Source of the DNA: Akebia trifoliata
Taxonomy: Eukaryota; Streptophyta; Magnoliopsida; Ranunculales; Lardizabalaceae
Direction of reading: 5' to 3'
Length of the DNA stretch: 64,000 bases
NCBI GenBank assembly: GCA_017979445.1
Contig: JADQWC010000589.1
Coordinates: 45,224 to 109,223 of the forward strand
Within the stretch, counting starts at the first letter, position 1. Each line of letters begins with the position of its first letter. Position numbers and translations under genes: made by a program. Shown here piece by piece: positions 33,998-47,200 of the stretch. The notes beneath the pieces were generated by a model. The model saw nothing but the letters and a program-made list of their open reading frames with translations, did no database searches and had not been told where the DNA came from.

Positions 33998-35489
33998 TGT
34001 AGACACCTCATTTTTGTACTTACCTGATTAATTAACTCGTCGACCTGATTGCAACGGTTCCCAATGATGGATGATTATTTCAATAATTTATTTGTTACTA
34101 GATATATTTCAAAAATCCGGATGAGGTATCTCAAACCAACAAAACCTTAGAAATTATGCTATACTAGGAAAATATAACCTCAAAAATATAGAAATCATCA
34201 TCTTGCAAATAAAAAGAAGTTTCACGGTAAAAATCACTAAAGAATGACTAAATTATCAAAATACCCCTAACCTCAAAACATCCCTAGAGCCTACATTACG
34301 CTTAGAGAAACCCTTTCAAATACATAAAACGACAAATCGAAATCAAATAAATCATTTCACCAGTTTTCACAAAATTTGATAAAATTATGAAAATGCCCCT
34401 CATAAAGTTCGAGATCATTTCGCACAAAAAATTCATAAATTACACAAACCAATATTTTCATTGAATTCCTTATGAAAAATTGATTCCAAAACATCCTAGA
34501 ATATCAGAAAATGACTTAAAACGTAAAAAGTCTTCTCCGAGGGCAAAATGATAATTTTACAATTTTAATAATTAAAAATTCTGAAATTATTAATTAAAAA
34601 TTAATTAATGAAAAGTAAAATCCTAATTAAAATTAAAATTTTTAAGTCAAGTCAATCAAGTAGGACTCAAGTCAAAATTCTAAAGTCAAGTAAATTAAGT
34701 GAAACTAAAAGTCAAAATCCTAAAAGAATTCTAATTAGACTTTAAAACTATCTAATGTAATTCTAATTAAACTATAACTCTATTTAAAAGAATTATAATT
34801 AAACACTAACTCTATTTAAAAGATTATAATTAAACACTAACTCTATTTAAAAGAATTCTAATTAGACACTAACTCTATCTAAAAAGTACTTTAAAAAATC
34901 TATAAATAGGGGTCTTTACAACCTATTTTCGTATAAAAAAAATAAATCCTAAAAAAAGTAGGTCAAAAAGCTTCCTTAGTCTCTCACAAACCCTAATTTT
35001 GAAGTCATAACTCCTTACCTAACACCCATACCTCAACTTTAGCTCAAAAAAATCTAGAAACCCTTTCAAAACACCAAGAAATCCATAAACAAAATCAGAA
35101 AAATTCATAATGAGGTACTTTATCTTGAATATTTGAAGCGAATCCGATGATAAAATGAAACGAGAAGTGCTGTACGAGGAACTGTTCTATCAGATCTGAG
35201 GGAACAAAACCATTGCATTCGTAAAGGTAAATTTTTTTCATTATTTATATTTTTTTTAGCAATGTAGTTTTATTTGGGAATTAGTAAAGACCGGCGTTTG
35301 CCGGGCGGGGTTGGTGCCTAACACCTTCCAACCCTGTAACGTGATCCCCGGATTCAATATTTTTTTAGTAGATTAGTTATTTTTTATCCGTTTCGAGTCG
35401 ATGTTTGGTTCATAGACCGTAATAACAAGATGGCGACTCCCAAACATCAAAAATCAAAAGCGGATCTGCACACCCCGAAGGCATTTTCA
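33998..35489 (+). repeat. E3 5' LTR
   Basis: It starts TGTAGACACC and ends GGCATTTTCA. The TATA box is at 34901-34908. A double hairpin (CCGGC-GTTT-GCCGG, then the conserved core) lies at 35290-35335. A degenerate tRNA-Arg-type primer site (GTGGCAACTCCACTGGAGA) follows at 35490-35508. Confidence 0.88.
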
Positions 35490-35889
35490 GTGGCAACTCC
35501 ACTGGAGATTATTGAGGATTAAACTTGAAAACTCCCAAGTATAGAAGAATTGCTAAAACGACTTAGTTTTTTTTTATTTAGTTTATTTTTATTGTGATTT
35601 GATTGTGGATCGTTTATGTGGATTTTGGGTATTGTTTTATTTATTTATTTATTTATTAATATTTTTATCCAATTAAGGGTCACTTTATGATGATCCCTAA
35701 ATAATGAAAGATTCAAATTGACATATGAATTGAGGATGAGATGATGTTAGTAGTAAAAGTTTAGATATCACATTCTTGGATACTCAGTTTTTGTGGTCCC
35801 AATCAAAGAGTTGGAGACTCTAAAATAATCTAAGATTTTTCAAAAGAAAATAATGAGGCAAAATAGATTGATGTTGTTAGGCGTAGATT

Positions 35890-36560
35890 GATGAGATATG
35901 GGGGTGATGTTAGTTTTTTTTTATTATAAAATAATAAAAAAAAAACATTTTTTAAAATTAAAAAAAAATGTTAAAAAAAAAGAAATAAATAAATAAAACA
36001 TTTTAAAAAAAATTAAAAAATAAAAATATTTAAAAAAAACATTAAAAAAAAGTTAAAAAATTGGTTTAAAATCAAATTTAAAAAAAAAACGTTAAATTTT
36101 TTTTTAAAGTAAAAAATAATAATAATAATAATGTTTAAAATAATTAAAAAAAATTAAAAAAAAAACGTTAAAAAAATGTTTAAAAAGTTTTTAAAAAAAT
36201 ATTTAAAAAAATAAAAAAAAAACACGTTTAAAAAAATAATAAAAAAAATGTTTTTTAAAAAAATAAAAAAAACGTTAAAAAATTAAAAAATTAAAAAATT
36301 AAAAAATTATTTAAAAAAAATGTTTAAAAAAATTAAAAAAAAGTTTTAAAAGATAAACGTTTAAAAGTTAAAAAAAATAAATAAATAAAAAGAAAATAAA
36401 AAATGTTTAAAAAAATAATTATAATTAAAAAGAAACATTTAAAAAAAATTAAAAAAAATTTCTTTGTTTCAAATTTTTTATTTTAAACAATATTCAATTT
36501 TTCTCTTTAAAAAAAAGGAAGAATTTTTAAAAAAAAATGAATTTAGTTTTTCTTTATTTA
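35890..36560 (+). repeat. Low-complexity A/T tract in the E3 leader
   Basis: Nearly 700 bp consist mostly of A-runs broken by TT, with GTTAAA and GTTTAAA words recurring. The corresponding part of E2 (about 8100-8300) is short, so the tract has expanded in E3. Confidence 0.8.
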
Positions 36561-38844
36561 AAAATAAAATTCATAACTCCCTATCTCCAACAATTATCAT
36601 TCCATACTTAGTTCAATATTCTTTTGAATCTCAATTCGGTTAGGGTCACCTAAAATAATCATTGATTGGATCATAAAAAAAATATTTTGGTTTTAGATTA
36701 AGAATTGTATGCTTGCAAACAATCGAATCCGATGATTAGTCATTGTGTTGAATGCCTATCTAATATTGCCATGATCTTGATATTTGTGCTTATTTTTTGT
36801 CTTAATGATGTGATTTGATTGGTATATATTCATGTGGTATCGATATTGTGATGTAATGATCAGTCCTATGGGCCCTTTTGTTTGAAAAACGCCCCAGGCA
36901 CACCCCACCATGTTTTGTACATACCACTGGCACGTTTATTGTTTTGCACTATTACATGTCCCATATAACTAACGTGGCACTAGTGCTTGGCCCGGTCTCT
37001 TCGGAGATGCGACGTAATCCATAAAATAACAACTCCAGTCACGTACCTTAGGGTATATAAAACTAGGGCATCAGTACCGTTTGATCAAGTGACTCTAAAA
37101 GGCATATCAATGCACCCAGGCTGGAGCGACCTGAGGCTTTAATCTATTGTAAATCGCACAGTTAAATGTCCCGATGGCCAACGTAGTATTAGTACATGGT
37201 CGGTCCCCTCGTGGGATGTCAAACCATTTATGAAAGCTACAACTCTTGACTCATACCCATAGGTATATCAAGGATAATATAAGTACATCAATTGCACTTC
37301 TTTGTCAAAATCAGTGCCTAAGCAAGATCCTGCTTCGATGTATTAGGGTATTAGGAGGATAGACTACGTCTATTTTAGAAAAGAGGTGATTTAAGAGTGC
37401 CTTTGCTCAAGCATCAGGCGCCACCTCTGATTTGGGGATTAAATTGATTGTTTTTGGCTTTAGAGAAGTGAGTTGAAGTCTTAGATTATCACCTATACGG
37501 TATATCAAACCAAGTCACCACGTATCAAGAGGTATATAGGTGTACTTGGGCAAGGGTGGCCAGATAAATTGCATTGTATGTAGTAAACTTAGAGTCTATG
37601 AACCTTCCTATAGGTCACGACCCAAACCGACTATGGGTGTTCTCGGATTACTCTAATCAATCCAACCAACAGGTAAGCGGGCCAACCGATCCATACCGTT
37701 CAAACTAGAGCCGTAATATCGGTCCGACCCAATGTGTGAAATGTACATCAATTGGCACAATCAATAAATGGATCAAACTGATCAACACCAAACCGGTTGG
37801 ACTGATTGGTTTTACTTTCAAAGATTCAGACCATTTTATATAAAAAAGATTCGATTTTAGGGTCAAATTAATTTGTCTGATCAAAGGTTCTATTCTAATC
37901 AGGTAGACCCATGACTAACATTTCTCACATTCTTGGTCAATATAGACTTATAGTGTATTTGGATTCTATAATTCCCATCGGAGGGTTAATTCATATCAAA
38001 ATTTTAATCATGTGGTTAAGAGTCCAATCTTCAAAATCGATGGTTAATCTTAAGTGCCCCTAAACATTCTAAACCCTCATCTGTGTCATTTTGGGTCATT
38101 TAAAAGAGTCATCTAGTCAAAGTACCAATGTCAAGTTCAAGTAGTCCATCCACCCAGAAGGACCTTTTCTTTTTGTAGATAATTGTCCCCAGTTTCTTTG
38201 AGTTTCAATCTAGTTTTCATCAGTCTTTAAATCCAGTTAGTTGTTTCAGTTACGTTAATTTTTCTTTAACTTTCAAGTTTTAATTGAGTTTGTCAATCTA
38301 TGTTTGTCAATTCCAATAAAATATAGAAGCTTCTGATTATCATGCGTGTAATAATAATTTAAGCATAATATCTAACATGAGGATTGACTTAGAGTTCACT
38401 AATCAAACTTAATAAATATTGAAATTAAAGAGTACACTCAAGAAGTACAAATTGGTGATACATTATCCTCAGGAAAACATGAGAGAATAATAAATTTACT
38501 TGAGAAATTCAACAATATTCCGACATTGTCTCATTAGAATAGATTGCACCAGAATAAATCAAGACATAAAGTCGAGGGTGAACTTCAAAGTCAAAGTTTA
38601 TCGATCAAAAATGATGTAGATGAAACCATCGACAAAGATGCTAAGACCCACAAGAAGGGATCTCTCATGTTTTTCACTCGAGAGAGAATTCTCATTCACA
38701 AAAAAATGAAAGATTTTCTGGAAGTTCCAGAAATGTTGAATAGTTAAATACAAAGAACTCAATTTCGTAAAGAAGATTTAAGATTACTTTTTCTCAGAAT
38801 AAGATTGAAGATTTCTCATTCACAAAGAATACCTTACTCGACAG
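36561..38844 (+). other. E3 leader and junction region without genes
   Basis: Bases to about 37640 align with the E2 leader, including the old duplicated blocks. Bases 37640-38844 have no clear counterpart in E2. One open stretch at 38544-38747 has no recognisable homology. I see no functional gene. Confidence 0.55.
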
Positions 38845-38935
38845 AGCCATCAAGACATCAATTCCTAAAACCTTGACCAAATCAAGTAGGATTTCACCAA
38901 ATGAGGCCTTCTTTGGTCGAATTATTTTTCTGTCT
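38845..38935 (+). pseudogene. Trace of the integrase C-terminus in E3
   Basis: CTTGACCAAATCAAG is followed by GAGGCCTTCTTTGGTCGAAT. This matches the end of the E2 integrase (LDQIKRYY...EAIFGRI, about 20458-20510) but has stops and shifts. It marks the right side of the coding deletion in E3. Confidence 0.65.
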
Positions 38936-40299
38936 TATCAAGAAAAGATAACCTTATTTAACCCCTCGTAGTCTTAAAAAAAAAAATCAATAGCCTCTTC
39001 TTTCTTTCTAATCACACCGACCAACCTTGGGAGGGAATCTTAGTATGAACTACATTTTGACCTGATCTCAAAAGAAAAAAAAATATTTAGGGTACGTAGG
39101 CAACTTGAAAAGTTACTTCAGGCCCGGTCATGCAAAGAATAAGTGTATTCTCTTAAAAAAAAGTGTTAGCTAAAAGGAAAATCCCCTATTGAAAGGTTCA
39201 AAAGAAAAGAATGTTAAACTAGGGACATTAGAAAAAAGAATCAAAAGAATTGATAAAAAGAAAAGAATGCCAAATTAGGGGTATTTAGAAAAATCAAAAT
39301 AATTGACAGAAAAAAGAAAATATCAAACTAGGGCATTTTGGGAAATTGAGCCTCATATTTTTTCTTTCTAAACCATATCCTGAGCTTACCTATTAAGTCT
39401 TCATGAATGCTAATTGACTCGGTTAAGGTGCAGGGAACCAAGATGTTGTCGAGTTGAATATTCAAGATCATCGAGAAAAAAGAGAAGCCTGCTAAGTCGA
39501 AAACCCAAAATGACGACTTTGGCAAAAGTTTGAGCATAACCATAAAAATAAAAAATAAAAAAAGAAGACTTACTAAGTTGAAAACCTGAAAAGACGACCT
39601 AGACAAAAATCAAGGTTTCATCAGAAAAAGAAAGACAAAGTTCGTTAGATTGAAAATCTGAAGAGGCGATCTAGGCAAAAGTTATGACATCATCAAATTA
39701 GAGGAAATGTCCTATCAAGAAGAAAAATTCAAAAGGAAACTTGTGTAAAAACTAGAAAATGCAGAACCATTCAAGTCACAACATTCATTTTTCAGCCAAG
39801 AGCTTACATCCTACAAAAACAATGTCGAAGTCGAAAAAATCAAAAATCATCTTGAATATTGTAAGATATTCAAAAGTATGTTTACTTGTTCAAGTGTTCG
39901 TTAATGGAAGATATAGAATCATCAAATACTTTGAAGAGAAAGATCTTATATTTTAATATTTATCAAGATTTTTTAAGTCCAACTCAAGTATTTTTCAAAA
40001 GAAATTCGAAAGAAAATGATCAATCCCTTATTACACATATGATAATCTTAAGAGTCTTAAATTTTAGGGAATGTCAGTTCGTCTATCTGTCATACATAAT
40101 AGTTCATATTTTTCAAGCGTAATCCATTCCATCTGTCTCGTATTCAAGTTCCAATTAAAGCCAACCTTGAAGTTAGGGGCATTTTTTAAAGTCATTTAAT
40201 TCCACAATTTTATATCTTAATCACATGATAAAAAGGAAAATCTTATTTAAAAGTCCCGATGAAGTCCAATGATAATTATGAATTCAGATACATGATAAG
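38936..40299 (+). other. E3 3' UTR, first part
   Basis: It contains the TACGTAGGCAAC motif near 39093, partial copies of the unit of about 55 bp at 39485-39690, and AT-rich DNA without a recognisable gene. Confidence 0.55.
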
Positions 40300-41660
40300 C
40301 CAATAAAGACCCGATCTTTCAAACTTTGAGTTCGATTTTGATTCATAGACTGAATTAATAGGATTGTTTAAGTTCCTATAAATCTAAGCCTGAGAAACAT
40401 GGCTTAGTAAGTTCGAGTCTGAGAAACTAAATTCTAACTTTTTTTTAATCATAGAATGAATTAATATGATTGTTTAAGTTCCTATAAATCTAAGCCCGAA
40501 AAATGTGGCTTAGTGGAGTCCAAGAAACAAGACTCCAACTTTTTTTGAATCATAGAATGAATTAATAGAATTGTTTAAATTCCTATAAATCTAAACTCAA
40601 GAAACGTGGCTTAGTAAGTTCGAATCCGAGAAACGAAACTCCAACTTTTTTTGAATCATAGAATGAACTAATAGGATTGTTTAAATTCCTATAAATCTAA
40701 GTCCGAGAAACGTGGCTTAGTAAGTTTGAATCCGAGAAACGAGACTCCAACTTTTTTTGAATCATATAATGAATTAATATGATTGTTTAAGTTCCTATAA
40801 ATCTAAGTCTGAGAAACGTGGCTTAATAAGTTTGAGTTTGAGAAACGAGACTCCAACTTTTTTTAAATCATAGAATGAATTAATAAGATTGTTTAAGTTC
40901 TTATAAATCTAAGTCCGAGAAACGTGGCTTAGTAAATTCGAGTCCGAGAAACGAGACTCCAACTTTTTTTGAATCATAGAATGAATTAATAGGATTGTTT
41001 AAATTCTTATAAATCTAAGTCCGAAAAACGTGGCTCAGTAAGTTCGAGTCTGAAAAACGAGACTCCAACTTTTTTTGAATCATAGAATGAATCAATAGGA
41101 TGTTTAAATTCCTATAAATATAAGCCCGAGAAATATGGCTTAGTAAGTTTGAGTTTGAGAAATGAGACTCCAATTTTTTTAATCATAAAATGAGTAGATT
41201 TTTTGAAGTGCCTACAAACCTAAGTTCGAGTCTGAGAAATGAGACTCAAACTTTTTGAATCATAGAATAAGTAGGCTTTTTAAAGTGCCTACAAACCTAA
41301 GTTCGAGTCCAACAAACGAGACTCCAACTTTTTGAATCATAGAATGAGTAGGCTTTTTGAAATGCCTACAAACCTAAGTTCGAGTCCGAGTAGCGAGACT
41401 CCAACTTTTTGAATCATTAAATGAATAGGTTTTTTGAAGTGCCTATAAACCTTAGTTTGAGTCAGAGAGATGAGACTCCAATTTTAATAGGATTGTTTAA
41501 GTTCCTGTAAACCTTAGCCAGGGTCCGAGAAACGAGACTCCAGCTTTGTTTCAATCATGTTGAATTAACATGATTGTTTAAGTTCCTTAGCCCGAGAAAC
41601 GTGGTTAAAATAGACTCGAGTACGATAAACAAGACTCAAATTTTTTCGAACTTTAAAAAA
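40300..41660 (+). repeat. Tandem array (about 106 bp, then about 77 bp) in the E3 3' UTR
   Basis: Units contain TCCTATAAATCTAAG, CCGAGAAACGTGGCTTAGTA, GAGACTCCAACTTTTT and GAATCATAGAATGAAT. Starts at 40375, 40481, 40582, 40688, 40794, 40900, 41006 and 41111 give a period of 101-106 bp. Units at 41211, 41288, 41365 and 41442 are shortened to 77 bp. The array takes the place of the unrelated 33-bp array in E2. Confidence 0.88.
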
Positions 41661-42100
41661 GAATTTCAAATAGGATATAATGAAGTTCCTACAATGTTAT
41701 GACTCTAATTACCTCATTGTTTAACTTTGCCATGATTGCTTTCGTTGCATAAGCACATTTCAATTTTAAATCATTATTGTCAGTGAGAGAAGATCTCTAG
41801 GACCTGACACATTTTTACTCAGTAAGCATCACACCATTGCACACACGTGCACTTTTACATTAGTAAGGGAGAATTTCCTAAAATTCAAGGATCTGACATT
41901 GTCAGTGAGAATTCGCGTTCAAGGACCTGACAATCGTTAGTTTGGGGAGGGTTTTACCCTCAAGGATCCGAACGCCCCGACGAATTGCTAAATCAGACTG
42001 TAAAATGAACTATCACTAGCTTTGGCATTCGGATATTGTACTATCTACCAAGTAGATTTGTTATCTAGTTTTTTTCAACCCTCTACAAAAGAGGGGCATT

Positions 42101-43624
42101 TGTAGACACCTCATTTTTGTATTCACCTGATTAATTAACTCGTCGTCAACCTGATCGCAACGGTTCCTAATTATAGATGTCATTCCAATGCTTTGTTTGT
42201 TACTAGATATGTTTTAAAAATTCAGATGAGGTATCTCAAACCAACAAAACCTTAGAAACTATACTATAGTAGGAAAATATAACCTCAAAAACATATAAAT
42301 CATCATCTTGTAAATAAAAAAAAGCTTAACGGTAAAAATCACTAAAGAATGACCAAATTATCAAAATACCCCTAACCTCAAAACATCCCTACAGCTTACA
42401 TTACGCTTAGGGAAATCCTTTCAAATACATAAAATAACAAATCGAAACCAAATAAATCATTTCGTCAATTTTCACAAAATTTGATAAAATTACGAAAATG
42501 CCCCTCATAAAGTTCGTGATCATTTAACACAAAAATTTAAAATTACACAAACCAATATTCCCATTGAATTTCTTATAAAAAATCGATTCCAAAACATCCT
42601 AGAACATCGAAAAATAACTTAAAATGTAAAAAGTCTTCTTCGAGGGCAAAATAGTAATTTTACAATTTTAATAATTAAAATTTTTAAAATTATTAATTAA
42701 AAAATTAATTAATGAAAAGTGAAATCCTAATTAAAATTAAAATTTTTAAGTCAAGTCAATCAAGTAGGACTCAAGTCAAAATTCTAAAGTCAAGTCAATT
42801 AAGTAAGACTAAAAGTCAAAATCTTAAAAAAATTCTAATTAAACTATAAAACTATCTAATGTAATTCTAATTAAACTATAACTCTATTTAAAACAATTCT
42901 AATTAAACACTAACTTTATTTAAAATAATTTTTAATTAAACACTAACTCTATTTAAAATAATTCTAATTAAACACTAACTTTATCTAAAAAGCACTTAAA
43001 AAAAATCTATAAATAGGAGTCTATACAACCTATTTTTGTATAAAAAATAAACCCTAAAAAAGTAGGTCAAAAAGCTTCCCTAGTCTCCCATAAATCCTAA
43101 TTTTGAAGTCCTAACTCCTTACCTAACACTCATACCTCAACTTTAACTCAAAAAACACATTCCAAAACACTTCTAAAACACCTAGAAACCCTTCCAAAAC
43201 ACTCATAAATCCATAAACAAAATCAAAAAAATTCAAGAGGAGGTATTTTATATTGGAGATCTGAAGCGAATCTGGTGACAGAACGAAGCGAGGAGTGCTG
43301 TACGAAGAGTTGTTCTATCAGATATGAGAAAACAAAATCGTTGCATTCGTAAAGGTAAATTTTTTTTATTATTTAGGTTTTTTTTAGTAATGTAGTTTTA
43401 TTTGAGAATTAGTATATACCGACGTTTTCCAGGCGAGGTTGGTGCCTAACACCTTCAAATCTCGTAACGTGATCCCAGGACTAAGTATTTTTTTAGTAGA
43501 TTAGTTATTTTTTATCCGTTTTGAGTTGATGTTCGATTCCTAAACCGTAATAACTAGGTGGCGACTCCTAAACCTCAAAATCCAAAAGCGGATCCGCCCA
43601 CCCCGCGGATCGAGGGCGCTTTCA
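42101..43624 (+). repeat. E3 3' LTR
   Basis: This 1,524 bp LTR starts TGTAGACACC and ends GCGCTTTCA, after a purine tract ending GAGGGGCATT. The TATA box is at 43008-43015. The conserved hairpin at 43434-43463 has a G-to-A/C-to-T paired change relative to the 5' LTR. Confidence 0.88.
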
Positions 43625-44294
43625 CAACCCATTTACCTCTATTACATAACTACCCCTCTCCCAACTCCTAATTTCATACCCTCGCCTTCAAAACTAATGT
43701 CATTCCCTACTTTCCCAATATTTCAGCCATCTTACCCCTAAAAATAATTTTCAAACTCTATAAAACCCCCTCATTCTTAACTCTCACTACCTAATGAAAA
43801 TTTGAAAAAAATTTCATCTAAAAATATTCTCAACTCTCAACTCACTTCAACTCTCAACTCTTAACTCTCAACTCTCAACCCTCAATACTCAACTCTTAAT
43901 TTTCTCTCAACTCTCAACTCTCTCAAGCAAGTCAAGGAAAGTCAAAGAAGGTCAAAAAGAACAAGGCGAGCTTGGATAAGAATTATCCCCTTTCTCTCCT
44001 TCCCAACTTCCCTCTTCTACTTCTCCCCCTTTTTACACCTACACATATACCACCAATTGCTTGAACCATCAAATGGTCCCTTTTTCTATAAGGGTGCCCT
44101 CAATCGTTTGAATGAATATTAAAGTCCCTCATACTTGATGGCACATATCAAATTTATCGATTTTATTTTATTTTATTTTTGTTTTCAAGAATGGACCGAA
44201 TCCGAGGTTACCACCATGGTGGATGGAGTAGGGTACCTAACACCTTCCTTACTCCATAAAATGAGCCCCCTTACCTAAAATCAAAAGTTGGACC
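43625..44294 (+). repeat. X-outer LTR fragment, middle part
   Basis: It matches X-inner at about 45563-46470. It includes a TATA-like TATAAAA near 43759, CTCAACT-rich simple sequence (43830-43930) and the hairpin core GTACCTAACACCTTCC at 44225-44255. It ends at the X-inner insertion (target repeat GGACC at 44290-44294). Confidence 0.7.
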
Positions 44295-47200
44295 TGTAGA
44301 CACTCCAATTTGAACTGGCCCCTACTCAAAAGTGCCCAAAAATACCAATTTTTCTACAAACTTGTTAATAGGCCTCAAAGGCTCGAATAAATGAAAAACG
44401 ACATTTTGATCGAACTGAGGCCCCTAAGACCTCCTAATGGTTTAGTAGGCCCATCAAAGGGATTTAACCTACCCTACACCTTTCCAACCTTCATCACTCC
44501 GCTTTTGTATCCCGAAATACTTGATTTTCAATAAAATTCTCCGATGGGCCTAAAAAACCCGATTTGTCAACACGTGGCATTTTGATCAAGCCAATTATTT
44601 TAAAAACCTAAAAAAAATGAATAAAATTAAAAAACGAGACTTGAGACACCCACCACCTCCTATACCCTCCACCGCTCTACTTCCAAATCCAAAAATACCC
44701 TAAGTCCACTTAAGGCCCATAAACCTTCAATCCTCTAAAATCAATCTCTCACATTCCCCCCTAATCTAAACTTGATCCCACATCACCTAAAATCTAGAAC
44801 CAACCTAAACCCTCATAACCAATAAAAAATGATACTAACAAATTCCTAAAACTCAAAATCTTTCCTAAAACCTAAGCCCAATGCCCCTAAGCCCAAACCC
44901 ATATCCAATCCATATCTAACCCACAACCCTAACCCATAACCCACAACCCACATCAACCAATCACTCTTTTATCATCGAAAGATGACACATGTCATCACTC
45001 CCTCTCACCTCTCTCATCAAACCACCCACCTCATCATATTTCTTTAAAAAATTAACTACCTAAATCACTTTTTCTCCAAAAAATCACATCAACCCACACC
45101 CTCCCTTAACCTACCCTCATTACTCCCTATAAACCTCCATTCTCTCAAATCAAACACCGCCTACCCATACCCACCTAACCTACCCTTATAATTCCCTAAC
45201 CCCTACTCTCTCAAATCAAACACCTCTAACCCACACCTTCCCTTAATCTACCATCATCATACCTCTCTCTAATTTACCATCATCATTTCCTATAAACCCA
45301 CCTCTACAACCCAAACATACGCCCATCCTCTCAAATCAAACACTCAATTTCTCCCATCAATTAAATTTAAACCTCTAACTTCCATATATCTTGTCACATG
45401 TCACCATCTCCCTCACCCTCCCAGTCACCCTCTTACACCCTCCATTCTCTTAAATCAAACATCATTTAATTAATCAAGCACCCTCTTAAACATCCATCAT
45501 CTCACCTCACCAAACACTCTACTAAATGGTTTGGATAAGATCTAAACCATTTGTATCACAACACAACCCATTTACCTCCATTACATAATTACCCCTTTCC
45601 CAATTCCTAATTTCATACCCCCCACCTTTAAAACAAGTGTCATTCTCTACTCTCTCACACTTTACCCCATTATATCCCTAAAATAACCCCTCAACATCTA
45701 TAAATACCCCCCTCCTCTTCCCAAAAATGATTACCAACTCTCACTAAAAAAAATCTTACCAAGTCTTATCAATTCTCCTTCAAGTCACACAAAAAATATT
45801 ACATTCCATTTAATTTTCTTATCATCTCTTCTCTATTCCTTCAATTACACAAAAAAGTAATATTGTCCTAAACTACTAAGGACCTTAGAAGACATTGAAA
45901 AAGAAGAAGAAAAGAAATATTGAAGCTTCAAGGTGGGTGCAACAAAATACCCCCCCCCCTCTCTCTCTCTCTAACCTCTCCTCATCCCTCTTCTATTATC
46001 CCCTTCTCTCTTTATTTTATTTTAGATGAATTTAGGATGAATGATCCCCCTCCCTTATCTCCGATAGATTGGGCTTTGGTCCAATCGAAAGTATAAGGGT
46101 TGTAACCATTTTCTAAATAAAAATCGATTTTTGAACTCTTTAAACTGTTTTGAGGCAACGATGTTTGAATCTTTCTCAACTCATGAGAATTGATCCATTG
46201 CCATGGCCAACACTTTTTAAATGTGCTTAAGGCCAATGCCCTCTAGGATCATCGTTTTCGATGAGATGATCCTTACAAGTTAAAGCTGAAAATGAATCCC
46301 TACTTAGGGTACAAATACACAACACATGGCACTTCACTTTTGTTTTACATTTTCAATTAAAATGACTGAGTTGAGTTGAGGTTACCACCACATGGTGGGG
46401 TGAAAAGGGTGCCTAACACCTTCCATTTTCTCCAATTGAGTCGCTTACTCAATCTCAAGGTCTAATTAGTTTTTATCCATCGTGAGTCACTAAATGTCAA
46501 AATGTCACTTTTTCCGAAAAATGTACATCTGTAGACACCTCATTTTTGTACTCGTCTGATTAGTCAACTCGTCAACCTGATCGCAACGGTTCCCAATGAT
46601 GGATGATCATTCCAATACTTTATTTGTTATTAGATATGTTTCAAAAATCCGGATGAGGTATCTCAAACCAACAAAACCTTAGAAATTATGCTACACTAGG
46701 AAAATATAACCTCAAAAACATAGAAATCATCATCTTGTAGACAAAAAGAAACTTCACGATAAAAATCACTAAAAAATGACCAAATTATCAAAATACCCCT
46801 AACCTCAAAACATCTCTAGAGTCTATATTACGCTTAAGAAAACCTTGTCAAACATAAAAAAAATAACAAATTGAAATCAAATAAATTATTTCGTCAATTT
46901 TTACAAAATTTGACTAAATTACGAAAATGCCCCTCATAAAGTTCACGACCATTTCGCACAAAAAATTTCATAAATGACACAAACTAATTCCTATTGAATT
47001 TCTTATGAAAAATCAATTCCAAAACATCCCGGAACATCAAAAAACAGCTTAAAACTTAAAAAGTCCTCTCCGAGGGCCAAACGATAATTTTATAATTTTA
47101 ATAATTAAAAATTTTGAAATTAATAATTAAAACATTAATTAATGTAAAGTGAAATCCTAATTAAAATTAAAATCAATCAAGTAAGACTCAAGTTAAAATA

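Larger units (their letters stand above)
33998..43624 (+). mobile_element. E3: non-autonomous Tat/Ogre-type retrotransposon
   Basis: Two Tat-type LTRs flank a 6.6 kb interior, with perfect CAACC target repeats (33993-33997, 43625-43629). The leader matches E2 (about 36580-37640 against 9600-10690) and the 3' UTR matches E2 (about 38880-39700 and 41760-42100). The roughly 9 kb of ORF1-gag-pol that lies between them in E2 is absent except for a trace of the integrase end. E3 would have needed proteins from an E2-like partner. Its LTRs are visibly more diverged from each other than those of E2. Confidence 0.88.

Noticed and set aside
38544..38747. Open frame in the E3 interior
   Set aside because: Lysine-rich, AT-driven, no match to gag or pol motifs; insufficient to call a gene.
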